NCBI GenBank assembly: GCA_900696645.1
Contig: CAADGV010000009.1
Location: 77,583-141,582, forward strand
Length of the DNA: 64,000 nucleotides
From: an uncultured Chlorobiota bacterium
Lineage (GTDB): Bacteria > Bacteroidota > Ignavibacteria > UBA10030 > UBA6906
Direction: 5' to 3'
Shown here: piece by piece, positions 7,674 to 16,489 of the stretch
Layout of the letters: the number at the start of each line of letters is the position of its first letter
Position numbering within the stretch: position 1 is the first letter of the stretch
Notes under the pieces: model-generated
What the model saw: the letters and a program-made list of their open reading frames with translations, nothing else
What the model was told of the DNA's origin: nothing
Databases searched by the model: none
Made by a program: the position numbers and the translations under genes

Positions 7674-9065
7674 ATGCAAGCCCTGTTCTCTCAAGTTGAT
7701 CTCGGATTACTCAAGAAGTACGACACCCCCGGTCCGCGCTATACCAGTTACCCTACCGCGCCGTTGTTCAGCACGGCATTTACCGCAGAAGATTACAAAC
7801 AGGAAATACTCGACACCAACGCTGCCGATGCGACATCTGATCTCTCGTTGTATTTCCATTTTCCCTTTTGCGATACGCTTTGTTACTTCTGCGGCTGCAC
7901 GATGATGGTGACGCGGGATCGGAACCGCATTGCCGAGTATCTTCGCTATCTCAAAAAAGAAATCGATATGATTGCGCCGCTGCTTGGCCGCAACAGGAAA
8001 GTGACGCAAATCCATTGGGGCGGCGGCACTCCGACACATCTATCGCCGGAAGAACTTCTTGACATCGGGGAGTATATCAAGTCGAAATTCAACGTAGATC
8101 CCGAAGTAGAGATGAGTGTTGAGATTGATCCGCGGGAGCTGACACAAAAGCATCTTGGTACGTTGCGCCATGTCGGCTTCAACCGGATGAGTATGGGGAT
8201 TCAGGATTTTGATGAGCGGGTGCAGAAGGCCGTCAACCGGATACAGCCCGAAGAACTCTCGTTGCAGGTTCTGAAATGGGCTGAAGCGTTGGATTTCCAC
8301 TCGATTAATCTAGACTTGATCTACGGACTTCCGTTTCAAACGGTCGAATCGTTTGAGAAGACGGTGAGGAAGGTTCTGCACTTCTCGCCTGAACGGATTG
8401 CCGTGTTCAATTATGCTCATGTTCCGTGGATGAAGAAACATCAGCAGCTCATTCATCCTGAAGATTTACCGACGCCGGAGCAGAAGCTGGATATTCTCAA
8501 AATGACTATCGAGTTGCTTGCGTCGCACGGCTACGAGTATATCGGGATGGATCATTTCGCTAAACCGACGGACGAGCTGGCAATTTCGCAGAAGGAGAAG
8601 ACTCTCTACAGAAACTTCCAAGGCTACTCGACGAAATCAGGAGCCGACCTGTACGGTTTCGGCATGTCGTCGATCAGTCATTTTCAGAACGTCTACGCGC
8701 AAAACGAAAAGAACCTGCAGGATTACTATAAAGCCATCGACGCCGGCCGGCTCGCTACACACGTCGGTTACAGGATGACGGAGGATGACCACATCCGCAA
8801 GTACGTCATCATGCGGCTGATGTGTGACCTTGAATTGGATCTCGCAACGGTAAACGAACGGTTTGGCATTGACTTCAAACGGTATTTCGAATCATCATTG
8901 CATCAACTGCAGCGGTTCGTCGACGATGGTCTTGTCGAAATTTCTCCTGACAAAATCTCCATCATCGGAGCGGGACGGCTGTTGCTGCGGAACATCGCCA
9001 TGTGCTTCGATGCGTACATTGACACAATAGGCAAGACGAAGCCTGTTTTCTCGCGTACCGTGTGA
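7674..9065 (+). CDS. hemN: oxygen-independent coproporphyrinogen III oxidase
   Basis: A 463-residue radical SAM enzyme that decarboxylates coproporphyrinogen III to protoporphyrinogen IX anaerobically in heme synthesis. The FCDTLCYFCGC motif carries the SAM-cluster cysteines and the extra cysteine typical of true HemN; PRYTSYPTAP near the N-terminus and HWGGGTPTHL follow the family. The C-terminal HemN domain is present. Length agrees with bacterial HemN. The ATG at 7674 is preferred to 7656 because AAGGAG at 7659-7664 is correctly placed for it. Confidence 0.93.
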   Translation: MQALFSQVDLGLLKKYDTPGPRYTSYPTAPLFSTAFTAEDYKQEILDTNAADATSDLSLYFHFPFCDTLCYFCGCTMMVTRDRNRIAEYLRYLKKEIDMIAPLLGRNRKVTQIHWGGGTPTHLSPEELLDIGEYIKSKFNVDPEVEMSVEIDPRELTQKHLGTLRHVGFNRMSMGIQDFDERVQKAVNRIQPEELSLQVLKWAEALDFHSINLDLIYGLPFQTVESFEKTVRKVLHFSPERIAVFNYAHVPWMKKHQQLIHPEDLPTPEQKLDILKMTIELLASHGYEYIGMDHFAKPTDELAISQKEKTLYRNFQGYSTKSGADLYGFGMSSISHFQNVYAQNEKNLQDYYKAIDAGRLATHVGYRMTEDDHIRKYVIMRLMCDLELDLATVNERFGIDFKRYFESSLHQLQRFVDDGLVEISPDKISIIGAGRLLLRNIAMCFDAYIDTIGKTKPVFSRTV

Positions 9066-9116
9066 CTATTCACCGGTAACGATCCGGAAATATTTTTCCG
9101 AAATGTGACGCGGGCC

Positions 9117-9147
9117 TTGTTTTCTGAAGTCCCGCGCTATATATTTG
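9117..9147 (+). promoter_or_regulatory. Bacteroidetes-type promoter
   Basis: TTG at 9117-9119, a 20-nt spacer and TATATTTG at 9140-9147 fit the Bacteroidetes housekeeping promoter (TTG, N17-23, TAnnTTTG). It would drive the small gene at 9212. Confidence 0.55.
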
Positions 9148-9211
9148 TATCAGCAACACATCTCACCCTCTGCTTTTTCACAGTTCAACAACAACATTTC
9201 TTAACAATGTC

Positions 9212-9442
9212 ATGCGATTCATTCGCGTGCATATGTCTTCACGCAAGACGGTGATCTACCATCCGTCATTCGGAGATATCTGGAAGCGGCTCCGCTGTGT
9301 TTTCGGCGTCCATTCTTACGAGACTGTTCTCGAATACCCGAGTGCCGGAGCGAAGGAAGAAATGTGCGTTCATTGCCTCAAAGAACGCTATACCGTCAAT
9401 CTTCAAGCCGCCGCTTCGTACAAAGCTTCCCACGCCGCATAG
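9212..9442 (+). CDS. small hypothetical protein
   Basis: A 76-residue basic protein with a CVHC pair near residues 52-55 and several aromatic residues. I do not recognise it. A promoter-like sequence lies about 65 nt upstream, which supports transcription, but there is no strong ribosome-binding site before the ATG, so coding status is uncertain. Confidence 0.4.
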   Translation: MRFIRVHMSSRKTVIYHPSFGDIWKRLRCVFGVHSYETVLEYPSAGAKEEMCVHCLKERYTVNLQAAASYKASHAA

Positions 9443-9513
9443 TTTTCTTGCTTTCCTGACGTATTTCTCCTATTCTTAACAAGAACTTTCCCAACAATTT
9501 CCCTTTTGAGGTT

Positions 9514-10848
9514 ATGAGAACATTGATTGTTCTTCTTTTTGTATTGCTCGCAGCAATGCCGGCTTATACACAGGATACGTTTTCCATTGTTGCTGTTGAT
9601 ACGGCAACGGGAGAGATCGGAAGCGCCGGGGCGTCGTGTGTCGGGGCGATTAATGGAGTCGGCGCATTTATTTTGAGCGACGTACTGGAGGGGATCGGCG
9701 CAATCCACACGCAAGCATCCTACCTTGAAACAAACCAGTTAGCGGCCCGTCAGCGCATGTTGGCAGGCGATTCACCGCAGCAGATCGTCAACTACATGGT
9801 GGCGAACGACGCGCAGGGAAATCCTACCATCCGACAATACGGAGTTGTTGACCTTCGCAGGCGAGGGGAAAGCGCTGCATATACCGGCGTGAATTGCACG
9901 AACTACAAAAATCACGCAACGGGACCCGGTTATGCTGTTCAGGGGAATATCCTCTCCGGCCAGGTCATCATCGATACGATGAGGAACACGTTTCTGCGTA
10001 CGCCGGGCTCTCTTGCAGACCGGTTGATGGCAACGCTGGAAGCGGCGAAAATTATCGGGGCTGATACACGATGCGCAGTCCGTAACACGTCGTCACAGTC
10101 GGGATTCATCAAAGTTGTCCGCATTGGCGACGGTAGCGTTCCGTATTTGCAGAAGGTCGTTCCGACCACGTCCATCGGCGTCGATCCCATCAATCTGCTT
10201 CGTACTCAATTCAACCAGTGGAAAGATTCGTTGCGGATGAAGGTTGATCCTTTTCTCTCTCAACTTACCATTAGCCCTGAGACATTGATTGCCAACGGCA
10301 CATCAACGGCATCAATAACAATCATTCCTAAAAATAACTCCGATACGTTGCTGTCCGGCGGAAAGATAATTCTTCTCCGCCAAACAGGAATCGGCGCGTT
10401 GAGTGCGGTGACCGACCTTGGTAATGGAACGTACTCTGCAATAATTACAGCACCGTTGACTGTCGGCACTGACACGATTTCTGCCCGCGTTGTCTCCGGT
10501 ACAGATTCCGTGGACATCTTCTGGAAACGTGTGGTTCACTATTTGAGTCCGACGTCAGTTGCGAATGAAAACCATCTGGTACCCGGCGAGATTATCTTGC
10601 TGCAGAACTATCCCAATCCCTTCAATCCGACAACAATCATTGAATACGGCCTGCCTCGCGATATGAACGTGAGGCTGATAATATATGATGTTCTCGGCCG
10701 GACGATTCAGAACATTGTGAACGGACACCAGCAGTCTGGTTTTCACCGCGTTGCAGTTGACATGACGGGGATTTCCGCCGGAATCTATGTCTATCGCCTC
10801 GAAGCGGAAGGTGTTTCCCGCAGCCGGAAGCTCGTCGTGCTGCAATAG
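9514..10848 (+). CDS. secreted DUF1028 protein with Ig-like and T9SS sorting domains
   Basis: A 444-residue exported protein. Residues 1-19 form a signal peptide ending near AYT. Residues 20-220 match DUF1028, an Ntn-hydrolase-like fold, from FSIVAVDTATGEIG through the characteristic GYAVQGNIL. Residues 250-335 look like a bacterial Ig (invasin-like) domain. The last 80 residues are a T9SS sorting domain starting NYPNPFNPTTIIEYGLP and ending in a basic KLVVL tail. It is probably surface-displayed or released. DUF1028 is of unknown activity. The gene precedes the pyrimidine operon, which has its own promoter. Confidence 0.8.
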   Translation: MRTLIVLLFVLLAAMPAYTQDTFSIVAVDTATGEIGSAGASCVGAINGVGAFILSDVLEGIGAIHTQASYLETNQLAARQRMLAGDSPQQIVNYMVANDAQGNPTIRQYGVVDLRRRGESAAYTGVNCTNYKNHATGPGYAVQGNILSGQVIIDTMRNTFLRTPGSLADRLMATLEAAKIIGADTRCAVRNTSSQSGFIKVVRIGDGSVPYLQKVVPTTSIGVDPINLLRTQFNQWKDSLRMKVDPFLSQLTISPETLIANGTSTASITIIPKNNSDTLLSGGKIILLRQTGIGALSAVTDLGNGTYSAIITAPLTVGTDTISARVVSGTDSVDIFWKRVVHYLSPTSVANENHLVPGEIILLQNYPNPFNPTTIIEYGLPRDMNVRLIIYDVLGRTIQNIVNGHQQSGFHRVAVDMTGISAGIYVYRLEAEGVSRSRKLVVLQ

Positions 10849-10851
10849 CTA

Positions 10852-10880
10852 TTGACATAAATGAGAATTGTGCCTACTAT
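10852..10880 (+). promoter_or_regulatory. sigma70-like promoter of the pyrimidine operon
   Basis: TTGACA at 10852-10857 and TACTAT at 10875-10880 are separated by exactly 17 nt, upstream of the beta-ureidopropionase start at 10939. The -10 region continues as TATTTTC, so it partly fits a Bacteroidetes promoter too. Confidence 0.65.
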
Positions 10881-10938
10881 TTTCAGCACGCATACGCCTT
10901 CTTCCCACTGAACTCAACAACTATTAGCAGGAGCAGTA

Positions 10939-11808
10939 ATGTCGCGCATCGTGAAATGCGGTCTCATTCAATGTTCCATCGCAACCTCTAACGACCAGCC
11001 GCTTGATGTTATCAAGAAGACGATGATTGACAAGCATATTCCGTTCATTGAAGATGCTGGCAAGAAGGGTGTGCAGATTCTTTGCCTGCAGGAAATATTC
11101 TACGGTCCCTATTTCTGCGCCGAGCAGAAAACAAAATGGTACAACTCCACCGAACACATTCCCGACGGCCCGACCGTAAAGCTGATGCAGGAATTTGCAA
11201 AGAAGTATCAGATGGTGATGATCGTCCCGATTTATGAAGAAGAGATGGCGGGCGTGTACTACAATACCGCCGCTGTGATTGATGCTGACGGTTCGTATCT
11301 CGGCAAGTATCGCAAGACGCATATTCCGCAGGTAGACCCGGGATTCTGGGAGAAATTCTATTTCCGGCCCGGCAATCTTGGCTACCCCGTATTCAACACG
11401 CGCTACGCAAAAGTTGGTGTTTACATTTGTTATGACAGGCATTTCCCCGAAGGGGCACGATGTCTCGGATTGAACGGCGCGGAGATAGTCTTCAACCCGT
11501 CGGCGACGGTTGCTGGACTTTCGGAGTACTTATGGGAACTCGAGCAGCCTGCGCATGCAGTTGCGAATGGCTATTTCGTTGGCGCAATCAATCGTGTAGG
11601 CGTCGAAGCACCGTGGAACATCGGCGAGTTTTACGGCAAGAGTTATTTTTGCACTCCTCGCGGCAAGATTATTGCGCAGGCAAGCCGGGACAAGTCCGAG
11701 CTTGTTGTTGCCGATTTGGATCTGGATATGATAAAGGAAGTGCGCGAAACGTGGCAGTTCTTCCGCGACCGGCGGCCTGATGCGTACAAGCCTCTCGTGG
11801 AAGGATAA
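10939..11808 (+). CDS. beta-ureidopropionase (N-carbamoyl-beta-alanine amidohydrolase)
   Basis: A 289-residue nitrilase-superfamily amidase, usual length for the prokaryotic form. The Glu-Lys-Cys triad is visible in LQEIFYGPYF, KYRKTHIP and VYICYDRHFPE. It should hydrolyse N-carbamoyl-beta-alanine to beta-alanine, CO2 and ammonia, the third step of reductive uracil breakdown. N-carbamoylputrescine amidase is the main alternative, but the downstream dihydropyrimidine dehydrogenase and dihydropyrimidinase genes favour this role. GCAGGAG precedes the ATG. Confidence 0.87.
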   Translation: MSRIVKCGLIQCSIATSNDQPLDVIKKTMIDKHIPFIEDAGKKGVQILCLQEIFYGPYFCAEQKTKWYNSTEHIPDGPTVKLMQEFAKKYQMVMIVPIYEEEMAGVYYNTAAVIDADGSYLGKYRKTHIPQVDPGFWEKFYFRPGNLGYPVFNTRYAKVGVYICYDRHFPEGARCLGLNGAEIVFNPSATVAGLSEYLWELEQPAHAVANGYFVGAINRVGVEAPWNIGEFYGKSYFCTPRGKIIAQASRDKSELVVADLDLDMIKEVRETWQFFRDRRPDAYKPLVEG

Positions 11809-11823
11809 CGGAGCAACGGGTTG

Positions 11824-11836
11824 TCACAATTTGTGA
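11824..11836 (+). promoter_or_regulatory. palindromic operator-like site upstream of the first ORF6N gene
   Basis: TCACAA-T-TTGTGA is a perfect 6-bp-arm palindrome located 33 nt before the ORF6N ATG and 16 nt after the preceding stop. The same core occurs inside the ORF6N coding sequence at 12063-12087. It may be an autoregulatory binding site (inference). Confidence 0.6.
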
Positions 11837-11869
11837 TTACCCCACGAGCATATTCCTGACCAGACCATC

Positions 11870-12403
11870 ATGGCAAACATAGTTCCGACGGAAATCATTG
11901 AGCAACGCATCTTTCTCATTCGGGGTGAGAAAGTGATGGTTGACCGTGACCTTGCTGAATTGTATCAGGTACAAACCAAGGTTCTCAATCAGAGCGTGAA
12001 GCGAAACCTTGATCGTTTTCCCCCCAACTTCATGTTTCAATTGTCCGAGAAAGAGCGGGATGAACTGGTCACAAATTGTGACCGGTTCGAGCGGTTGAAG
12101 CATTCAACTTCGTTGCCGTTTGTGTTTACAGAACAGGGCGACAGCGTTTTGCGCAGCAAGCGCGCCATTCAGGTCAACATTCAGATCATGAATACATTTG
12201 TGCAGTTGCGCCGTATGCTGGCGGACAACAAAGCGCTTGCCCAGCGGCTCGACGAACTTGAGCGAAAGTATGACGCCCAGTTCAAAGTCGTTTTTGATGC
12301 GTTACGAAAGCTCATTTCGCCGCCGGATCCGCCGAAACGACGCATCGGCTTTGGTGTTCGCGAAGGGAAAGCCCCGTACATAGTCATCAAAAGGAAATCA
12401 TGA
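11870..12403 (+). CDS. ORF6N domain DNA-binding protein
   Basis: A 177-residue protein. Residues 7-95 match the ORF6N domain, known from phage antirepressors and common in Bacteroidota: EIIEQRIFLIRGEKVMVDRDLAELY, then RNLDRFPPNFMFQL and PFVFTEQG. A helical segment (about 130-148) and a PPDPPKRRIGF tail follow, shared with the paralog at 19960. The stop overlaps the aminotransferase start by ATGA, so it is built into the pyrimidine operon. A regulatory role is likely but untested. A 25-bp palindrome lies within its codons 65-73. Confidence 0.8.
   Translation: MANIVPTEIIEQRIFLIRGEKVMVDRDLAELYQVQTKVLNQSVKRNLDRFPPNFMFQLSEKERDELVTNCDRFERLKHSTSLPFVFTEQGDSVLRSKRAIQVNIQIMNTFVQLRRMLADNKALAQRLDELERKYDAQFKVVFDALRKLISPPDPPKRRIGFGVREGKAPYIVIKRKS
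12063..12087 (+). promoter_or_regulatory. palindrome inside the first ORF6N gene
   Basis: Arms AACTGGTCACAA and TTGTGACCGGTT flank a single central A; 11 of 12 positions pair. The core GGTCACAA-TTGTGACC carries the same TCACAA/TTGTGA half-sites as the upstream palindrome at 11824-11836. It encodes residues 65-73 of the ORF6N protein. Confidence 0.75.
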
Positions 12404-13743
12404 GCACGAATCTCACATCGCAAAAAATCACCGAACTCACCGCCCGCTACACGTACGGCACATGGCGCTTTCAGAAAGGGTGGAAGCCGCTGCATGTTGC
12501 AGACGCAGAAGGTTGCTACTTCACGGATGGCAGCGGAAAGAAGTATCTCGACTTCTCTTCACAACTCATGTGTTCGAACCTCGGACACAAGAATCCCGCC
12601 GTGATCAAAGCGATTGAAGAACAAGCGCGTCATCTTCCGTTTATTGCTCCGGGCTTTGCCACGGATGTGCGGGCCGAGTTGAGCAAGATGCTGCTGGAGG
12701 TGTTGCCGGAAGGACTGGAGAAGTTCTTCTTCACGACATCAGGAACAGAAGCGAACGAGGCGGCGTTCAAGATTGCACGGATGTACACGGGAAAGACCAA
12801 AATCATTGCGCGCTATCGAAGCTATCACGGTTCAACAATGGGATCGATTGCGGCAACGAGTGACCCGCGCCGTTGGGCAATGGAGCCCGCGGGCAAAATT
12901 CCCGGCGTCATTTTTGCGCCCGAAGTGAATTGCTACAAATGTCCAATGATGCACACCTATCCCGGTTGCGGCATTGCGTGCGTCGAGTACATTGAACACA
13001 TGATAGAGAATGAAAGCGATGTTGCCGCAGTACTCGTAGAGCCGGTAGTCGGAACCAACGGCGTTCTCATTCCCCCCAAAGAGTATCTCCCGCGTCTTCG
13101 CCAGATTTGCGACAAGTACAACGTGATGCTGATTGCCGATGAAGTAATGAGCGGATGGGGACGAACGGGCGAATGGTTTGCTGTGGATCATTGGGGAGTG
13201 AAGCCCGACATTCTTACAACGGCAAAAGGAATTACCGCCGCCTACGTTCCGCTCGGACTCTGTGCAACCACGAAGAAGATTGCCGACTACTTCGACGATC
13301 ATTACTTCTCTCATGGACATACATACGAAGCGCATCCGATCACGCTAGCGCCCGCAATTACCGCCATCAACGAGATGAAGCGGCTGAATACCAATCAGCG
13401 GGCAAGGGAACTTGGCATGTATCTCGGCGAGAAGTTGCATGCCTTGAAACCGAAGCACCCCTCAATCGGTGAGGTCCGCGGCATGGGGCTCTTCTGGGCA
13501 GTCGAACTCGTGAAGAATCAAGAGTCGAAAGAGCCGTTCAACACGAAATCAGACAAAGTCTCAGGCAAGCCGCTGGTCGTCGACAAGGTCGCCGCAGAAA
13601 TGATGAAGAACGGTGTGTTCGTTCAGGCGTGGATCAGTCATTTTGTTGTCGCGCCGCCGTTGATTGTGTCGAAGGATGAAATTGATGAAGGGGTGAAAGC
13701 TCTGGACGAGGCGTTGAGAATCGCGGATGCGGAGGTACAATGA
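12400..13743 (+). CDS. class III aminotransferase (probable beta-alanine aminotransferase)
   Basis: A 447-residue PLP enzyme of aminotransferase class III. The PLP lysine is in LTTAKGITAAYVPLG and the cofactor aspartate in LIADEVMSGWGRTG. In this operon it most likely removes the amino group of beta-alanine to give malonate semialdehyde; gene context rather than sequence assigns the substrate. Start and stop overlap both neighbours by four bases (ATGA at 12400 and at 13740), so its expression is coupled to both ORF6N and PreT. Confidence 0.85.
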   Translation: MSTNLTSQKITELTARYTYGTWRFQKGWKPLHVADAEGCYFTDGSGKKYLDFSSQLMCSNLGHKNPAVIKAIEEQARHLPFIAPGFATDVRAELSKMLLEVLPEGLEKFFFTTSGTEANEAAFKIARMYTGKTKIIARYRSYHGSTMGSIAATSDPRRWAMEPAGKIPGVIFAPEVNCYKCPMMHTYPGCGIACVEYIEHMIENESDVAAVLVEPVVGTNGVLIPPKEYLPRLRQICDKYNVMLIADEVMSGWGRTGEWFAVDHWGVKPDILTTAKGITAAYVPLGLCATTKKIADYFDDHYFSHGHTYEAHPITLAPAITAINEMKRLNTNQRARELGMYLGEKLHALKPKHPSIGEVRGMGLFWAVELVKNQESKEPFNTKSDKVSGKPLVVDKVAAEMMKNGVFVQAWISHFVVAPPLIVSKDEIDEGVKALDEALRIADAEVQ

Positions 13744-15086
13744 AAAACCTCGCTCCAAAACTGACGCACGAGCAATACGAAGCCAATTTTGCCGAACTTC
13801 ATCCGCCGTTCACGCCTAACTCCGCCGTTGCAGAAGCCAACAGATGCCTCTATTGCTATGACTCGCCCTGTATGAAAGCGTGTCCCACGCACATTGACAT
13901 CTCAACCTTTATTAAAAAGATTGCAACGGGAAATATCAAAGGTTCAGCGAAGACGATTCTCAAATCGAACTGGGTCGCGCTTACGTGCGCAAAGGCGTGT
14001 CCGGTGGATGTGCTGTGTGAAGGTGCATGCGTGTACAACGAGCGCGGCGAAGAGCCGATTCAGATAGGCAGGCTGCAACGCTATGCAATTGATTGGTACT
14101 TTGAGCACGGGATGCCGCCGTTGTTTGCACCGGCACCGAAGAACGGCAAAAGTGTCGGCGTGATTGGTGCGGGGGCTGCGGGACTTTCATGCGCAGCCGA
14201 GGCGGCGTTGCTCGGCTTCGATGTGACAATCTATGATGCCAACGAGAAACCGGGCGGGCTCAACACATGGGGCATCGCTCCCTACAAGATGATGCAGGAA
14301 GATGCCTTCAAGGAAGTGAGGCTCGTGCAGAGTTTCGGCGTGAAGATTCAATCGGGCGTGTGCGCGGGGAAGGATATTGCGCTTGGCGATCTCGAAAAGA
14401 AACATGACGCGATCTTTCTCGGTGTCGGCCTCGGTTCGGCATCACGGCTTAACATTCCAGGCGAGAATCTGCCGGGCGTTGTGGATGCGCTTGATTTCAT
14501 CGGGAAGGTTACGACGCGCAATTGGCATTCAGTTGATGTCGGCAAACGCGTTGCTGTTATCGGAGCGGGGAATACGGCAATTGATGCAGTGACGGAAGCG
14601 CGACGCCTCGGCGCCGAACAGGTGATGATCATTTACCGGCGAAGCCGTGAAGAAATGCCCGCGTACGACTTCGAGTACGAACTTGCCAAAAGCGAAGGCG
14701 TGCAGTTTCAGTTCCTTACCGCTCCGAGTCGCATTATCGGCAATGCGCATGTGGAGGCACTCGAGTGCATTCAGATGCAACTCGGCGAGCCTGATGAAGA
14801 AGGGCGGCGGCGACCGATTCCTGTACCGCATTCCGAATTCCGGATTCCTGTTGATATGATCATCAAGTCTGTCGGACAAAACATTGAACAGACATTTCTC
14901 GCTCAGATTCCGAATCTCAAAATTGAAGGAGGAAAAGTCTGGGTTAATCCCTACACGTTGCAAACATCCAACCCGAAGTACTTTGCCGGCGGCGATTGCA
15001 TCAACGGCGGAAAGGAAGTAGTGAACGCCGCGGCGGATGGGAAGAGGGCGGCGCATGGAATTCACGAGTTCTGTTTTGGCAAATAG
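13740..15086 (+). CDS. preT: NAD(P)-dependent dihydropyrimidine dehydrogenase subunit PreT
   Basis: A 448-residue flavoprotein resembling the glutamate synthase small subunit. The N-terminal third carries cysteine clusters CLYCYDSPCMKACP and CAKACPVDVLCEGAC for two Fe-S centres. An FAD-binding GVIGAGAAGLSCA lies near residue 140 and an NAD(P)-binding VAVIGAGNTAIDA near residue 270. It passes electrons from NAD(P)H to PreA for uracil/thymine reduction. It overlaps the aminotransferase stop by ATGA and is followed by preA after 10 nt. Confidence 0.9.
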   Translation: MKNLAPKLTHEQYEANFAELHPPFTPNSAVAEANRCLYCYDSPCMKACPTHIDISTFIKKIATGNIKGSAKTILKSNWVALTCAKACPVDVLCEGACVYNERGEEPIQIGRLQRYAIDWYFEHGMPPLFAPAPKNGKSVGVIGAGAAGLSCAAEAALLGFDVTIYDANEKPGGLNTWGIAPYKMMQEDAFKEVRLVQSFGVKIQSGVCAGKDIALGDLEKKHDAIFLGVGLGSASRLNIPGENLPGVVDALDFIGKVTTRNWHSVDVGKRVAVIGAGNTAIDAVTEARRLGAEQVMIIYRRSREEMPAYDFEYELAKSEGVQFQFLTAPSRIIGNAHVEALECIQMQLGEPDEEGRRRPIPVPHSEFRIPVDMIIKSVGQNIEQTFLAQIPNLKIEGGKVWVNPYTLQTSNPKYFAGGDCINGGKEVVNAAADGKRAAHGIHEFCFGK

Positions 15087-15096
15087 CGGAGATCCT

Positions 15097-16431
15097 ATGG
15101 CTGATTTATCGATCAATTGCGGTGGCATCAAGTCGCCGAATCCCTTCTGGCTCGCGTCGGCACCTCCGACGAACTCCGGTTACCAAGTCTGTAAAGCCTT
15201 CGAAGTAGGGTGGGGCGGTGCCGTCTGGAAAACCATCGGCGAGCCGGTGATGAATGTCTGCAACCGCTATGGCGCGGTTGACTACAACGGACAGAAAATT
15301 CTCGGCCTCAACAACATCGAGCTTATCAGCGACAGGCCGATTGAAACAAACCTGCGTGAGATTGCCGAAACGAAAAAGCTCTGGCCCGATCGTGCCGTGG
15401 TTGTTTCGTTGATGGTGGAATCGAAAAGGGAAACGTGGCACGATATCGTGAAGCGAACGATTGATACAGGGGCGGACGGCATCGAACTGAACTACGGTTG
15501 TCCGCACGGCATGAGCGAGCGGGGGATGGGCTCCGCCGTCGGACAAGTGCCGGAGTATTGCCAGATGATCACCGAATGGGTAATGGAAGCTTCGACAATT
15601 CCGGTGCTCGTCAAACTCACCCCCAACGTGACGGATGTACGTTTTCCCGGCAGAGCAGCGAAGCGAGCAGGCGCCAACGGCATCTCCCTCATTAATACTA
15701 TCAACACCATCATGGGCGTCGATCTTGATACATTCGAGTTGCAGCCCTCCGTTGGAGGAAAAGGAGGTCACGGCGGATATGCCGGACCCGCGGTCAAGCC
15801 GATCGCCCTCAACATGGTCTCGCAAATTGCACTCGATCCTGAAATCGACCTTCCTATCTCCGGCATCGGCGGTATTTCGACGTGGCGCGATGCACTTGAG
15901 TTTATCCTGCTGGGAGCTTCAAGCGTTCAGGTATGTACCGCGGCAATGCACTATGGCTTCCGCATCGTAGAAGACATGATTGAGGGGATGGAGAATTGGA
16001 TGGAGGAGAAAGGCTACACATCGCTTGACCAAGTTCGCGGCAAAGCATTGCAGCGCATTGACGATTTCGGCAATCTGAATCTATTGTTCAAAGCTGTTGC
16101 ACGGATTGACGAATCGAAGTGTATTCAATGCAATCTCTGTTATATTGCATGTGAAGACACTGCTCATCAGTGCATTGATCTTGTTGACAAGGTCGTAGGA
16201 TCGAACGGCTCGACGGAAATCAGGAAACAGCCGAAAGTCCGCGAAAGCGATTGCGTCGGATGCAGGCTCTGCTACATCGTGTGCCCGGTAGAGAAGTGCA
16301 TTTCCATGGTTCGTTTCGACGATGGCACACAATCGAAAACATGGAACGAGTTGGTGAAAGAACTGCCGCAACCAATGACCTGGGAGGATTTGCGGGCGTT
16401 TCAGAAAAAACACGGAATTGAAATTCATTAG
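15097..16431 (+). CDS. preA: dihydropyrimidine dehydrogenase catalytic subunit PreA
   Basis: A 444-residue dihydroorotate-dehydrogenase-like FMN barrel (about 1-330) followed by two ferredoxin-type [4Fe-4S] sites, CIQCNLCYIACEDTAHQC and CVGCRLCYIVCPVEKC. This is the domain order of PreA, which reduces uracil or thymine to the 5,6-dihydro form. NPFWLASAPPTNSGYQ at the N-terminus is typical. The ATG at 15097 is chosen because it lies just after preT and gives the standard N-terminus; an in-frame ATG at 15037 would overlap preT by 50 nt. Confidence 0.92.
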   Translation: MADLSINCGGIKSPNPFWLASAPPTNSGYQVCKAFEVGWGGAVWKTIGEPVMNVCNRYGAVDYNGQKILGLNNIELISDRPIETNLREIAETKKLWPDRAVVVSLMVESKRETWHDIVKRTIDTGADGIELNYGCPHGMSERGMGSAVGQVPEYCQMITEWVMEASTIPVLVKLTPNVTDVRFPGRAAKRAGANGISLINTINTIMGVDLDTFELQPSVGGKGGHGGYAGPAVKPIALNMVSQIALDPEIDLPISGIGGISTWRDALEFILLGASSVQVCTAAMHYGFRIVEDMIEGMENWMEEKGYTSLDQVRGKALQRIDDFGNLNLLFKAVARIDESKCIQCNLCYIACEDTAHQCIDLVDKVVGSNGSTEIRKQPKVRESDCVGCRLCYIVCPVEKCISMVRFDDGTQSKTWNELVKELPQPMTWEDLRAFQKKHGIEIH

Positions 16432-16489
16432 CCGCAGCCTCCGCGGCATCACATCCCCCAATCATTTTTTTGTTGAAAGGAGTTGTTCA

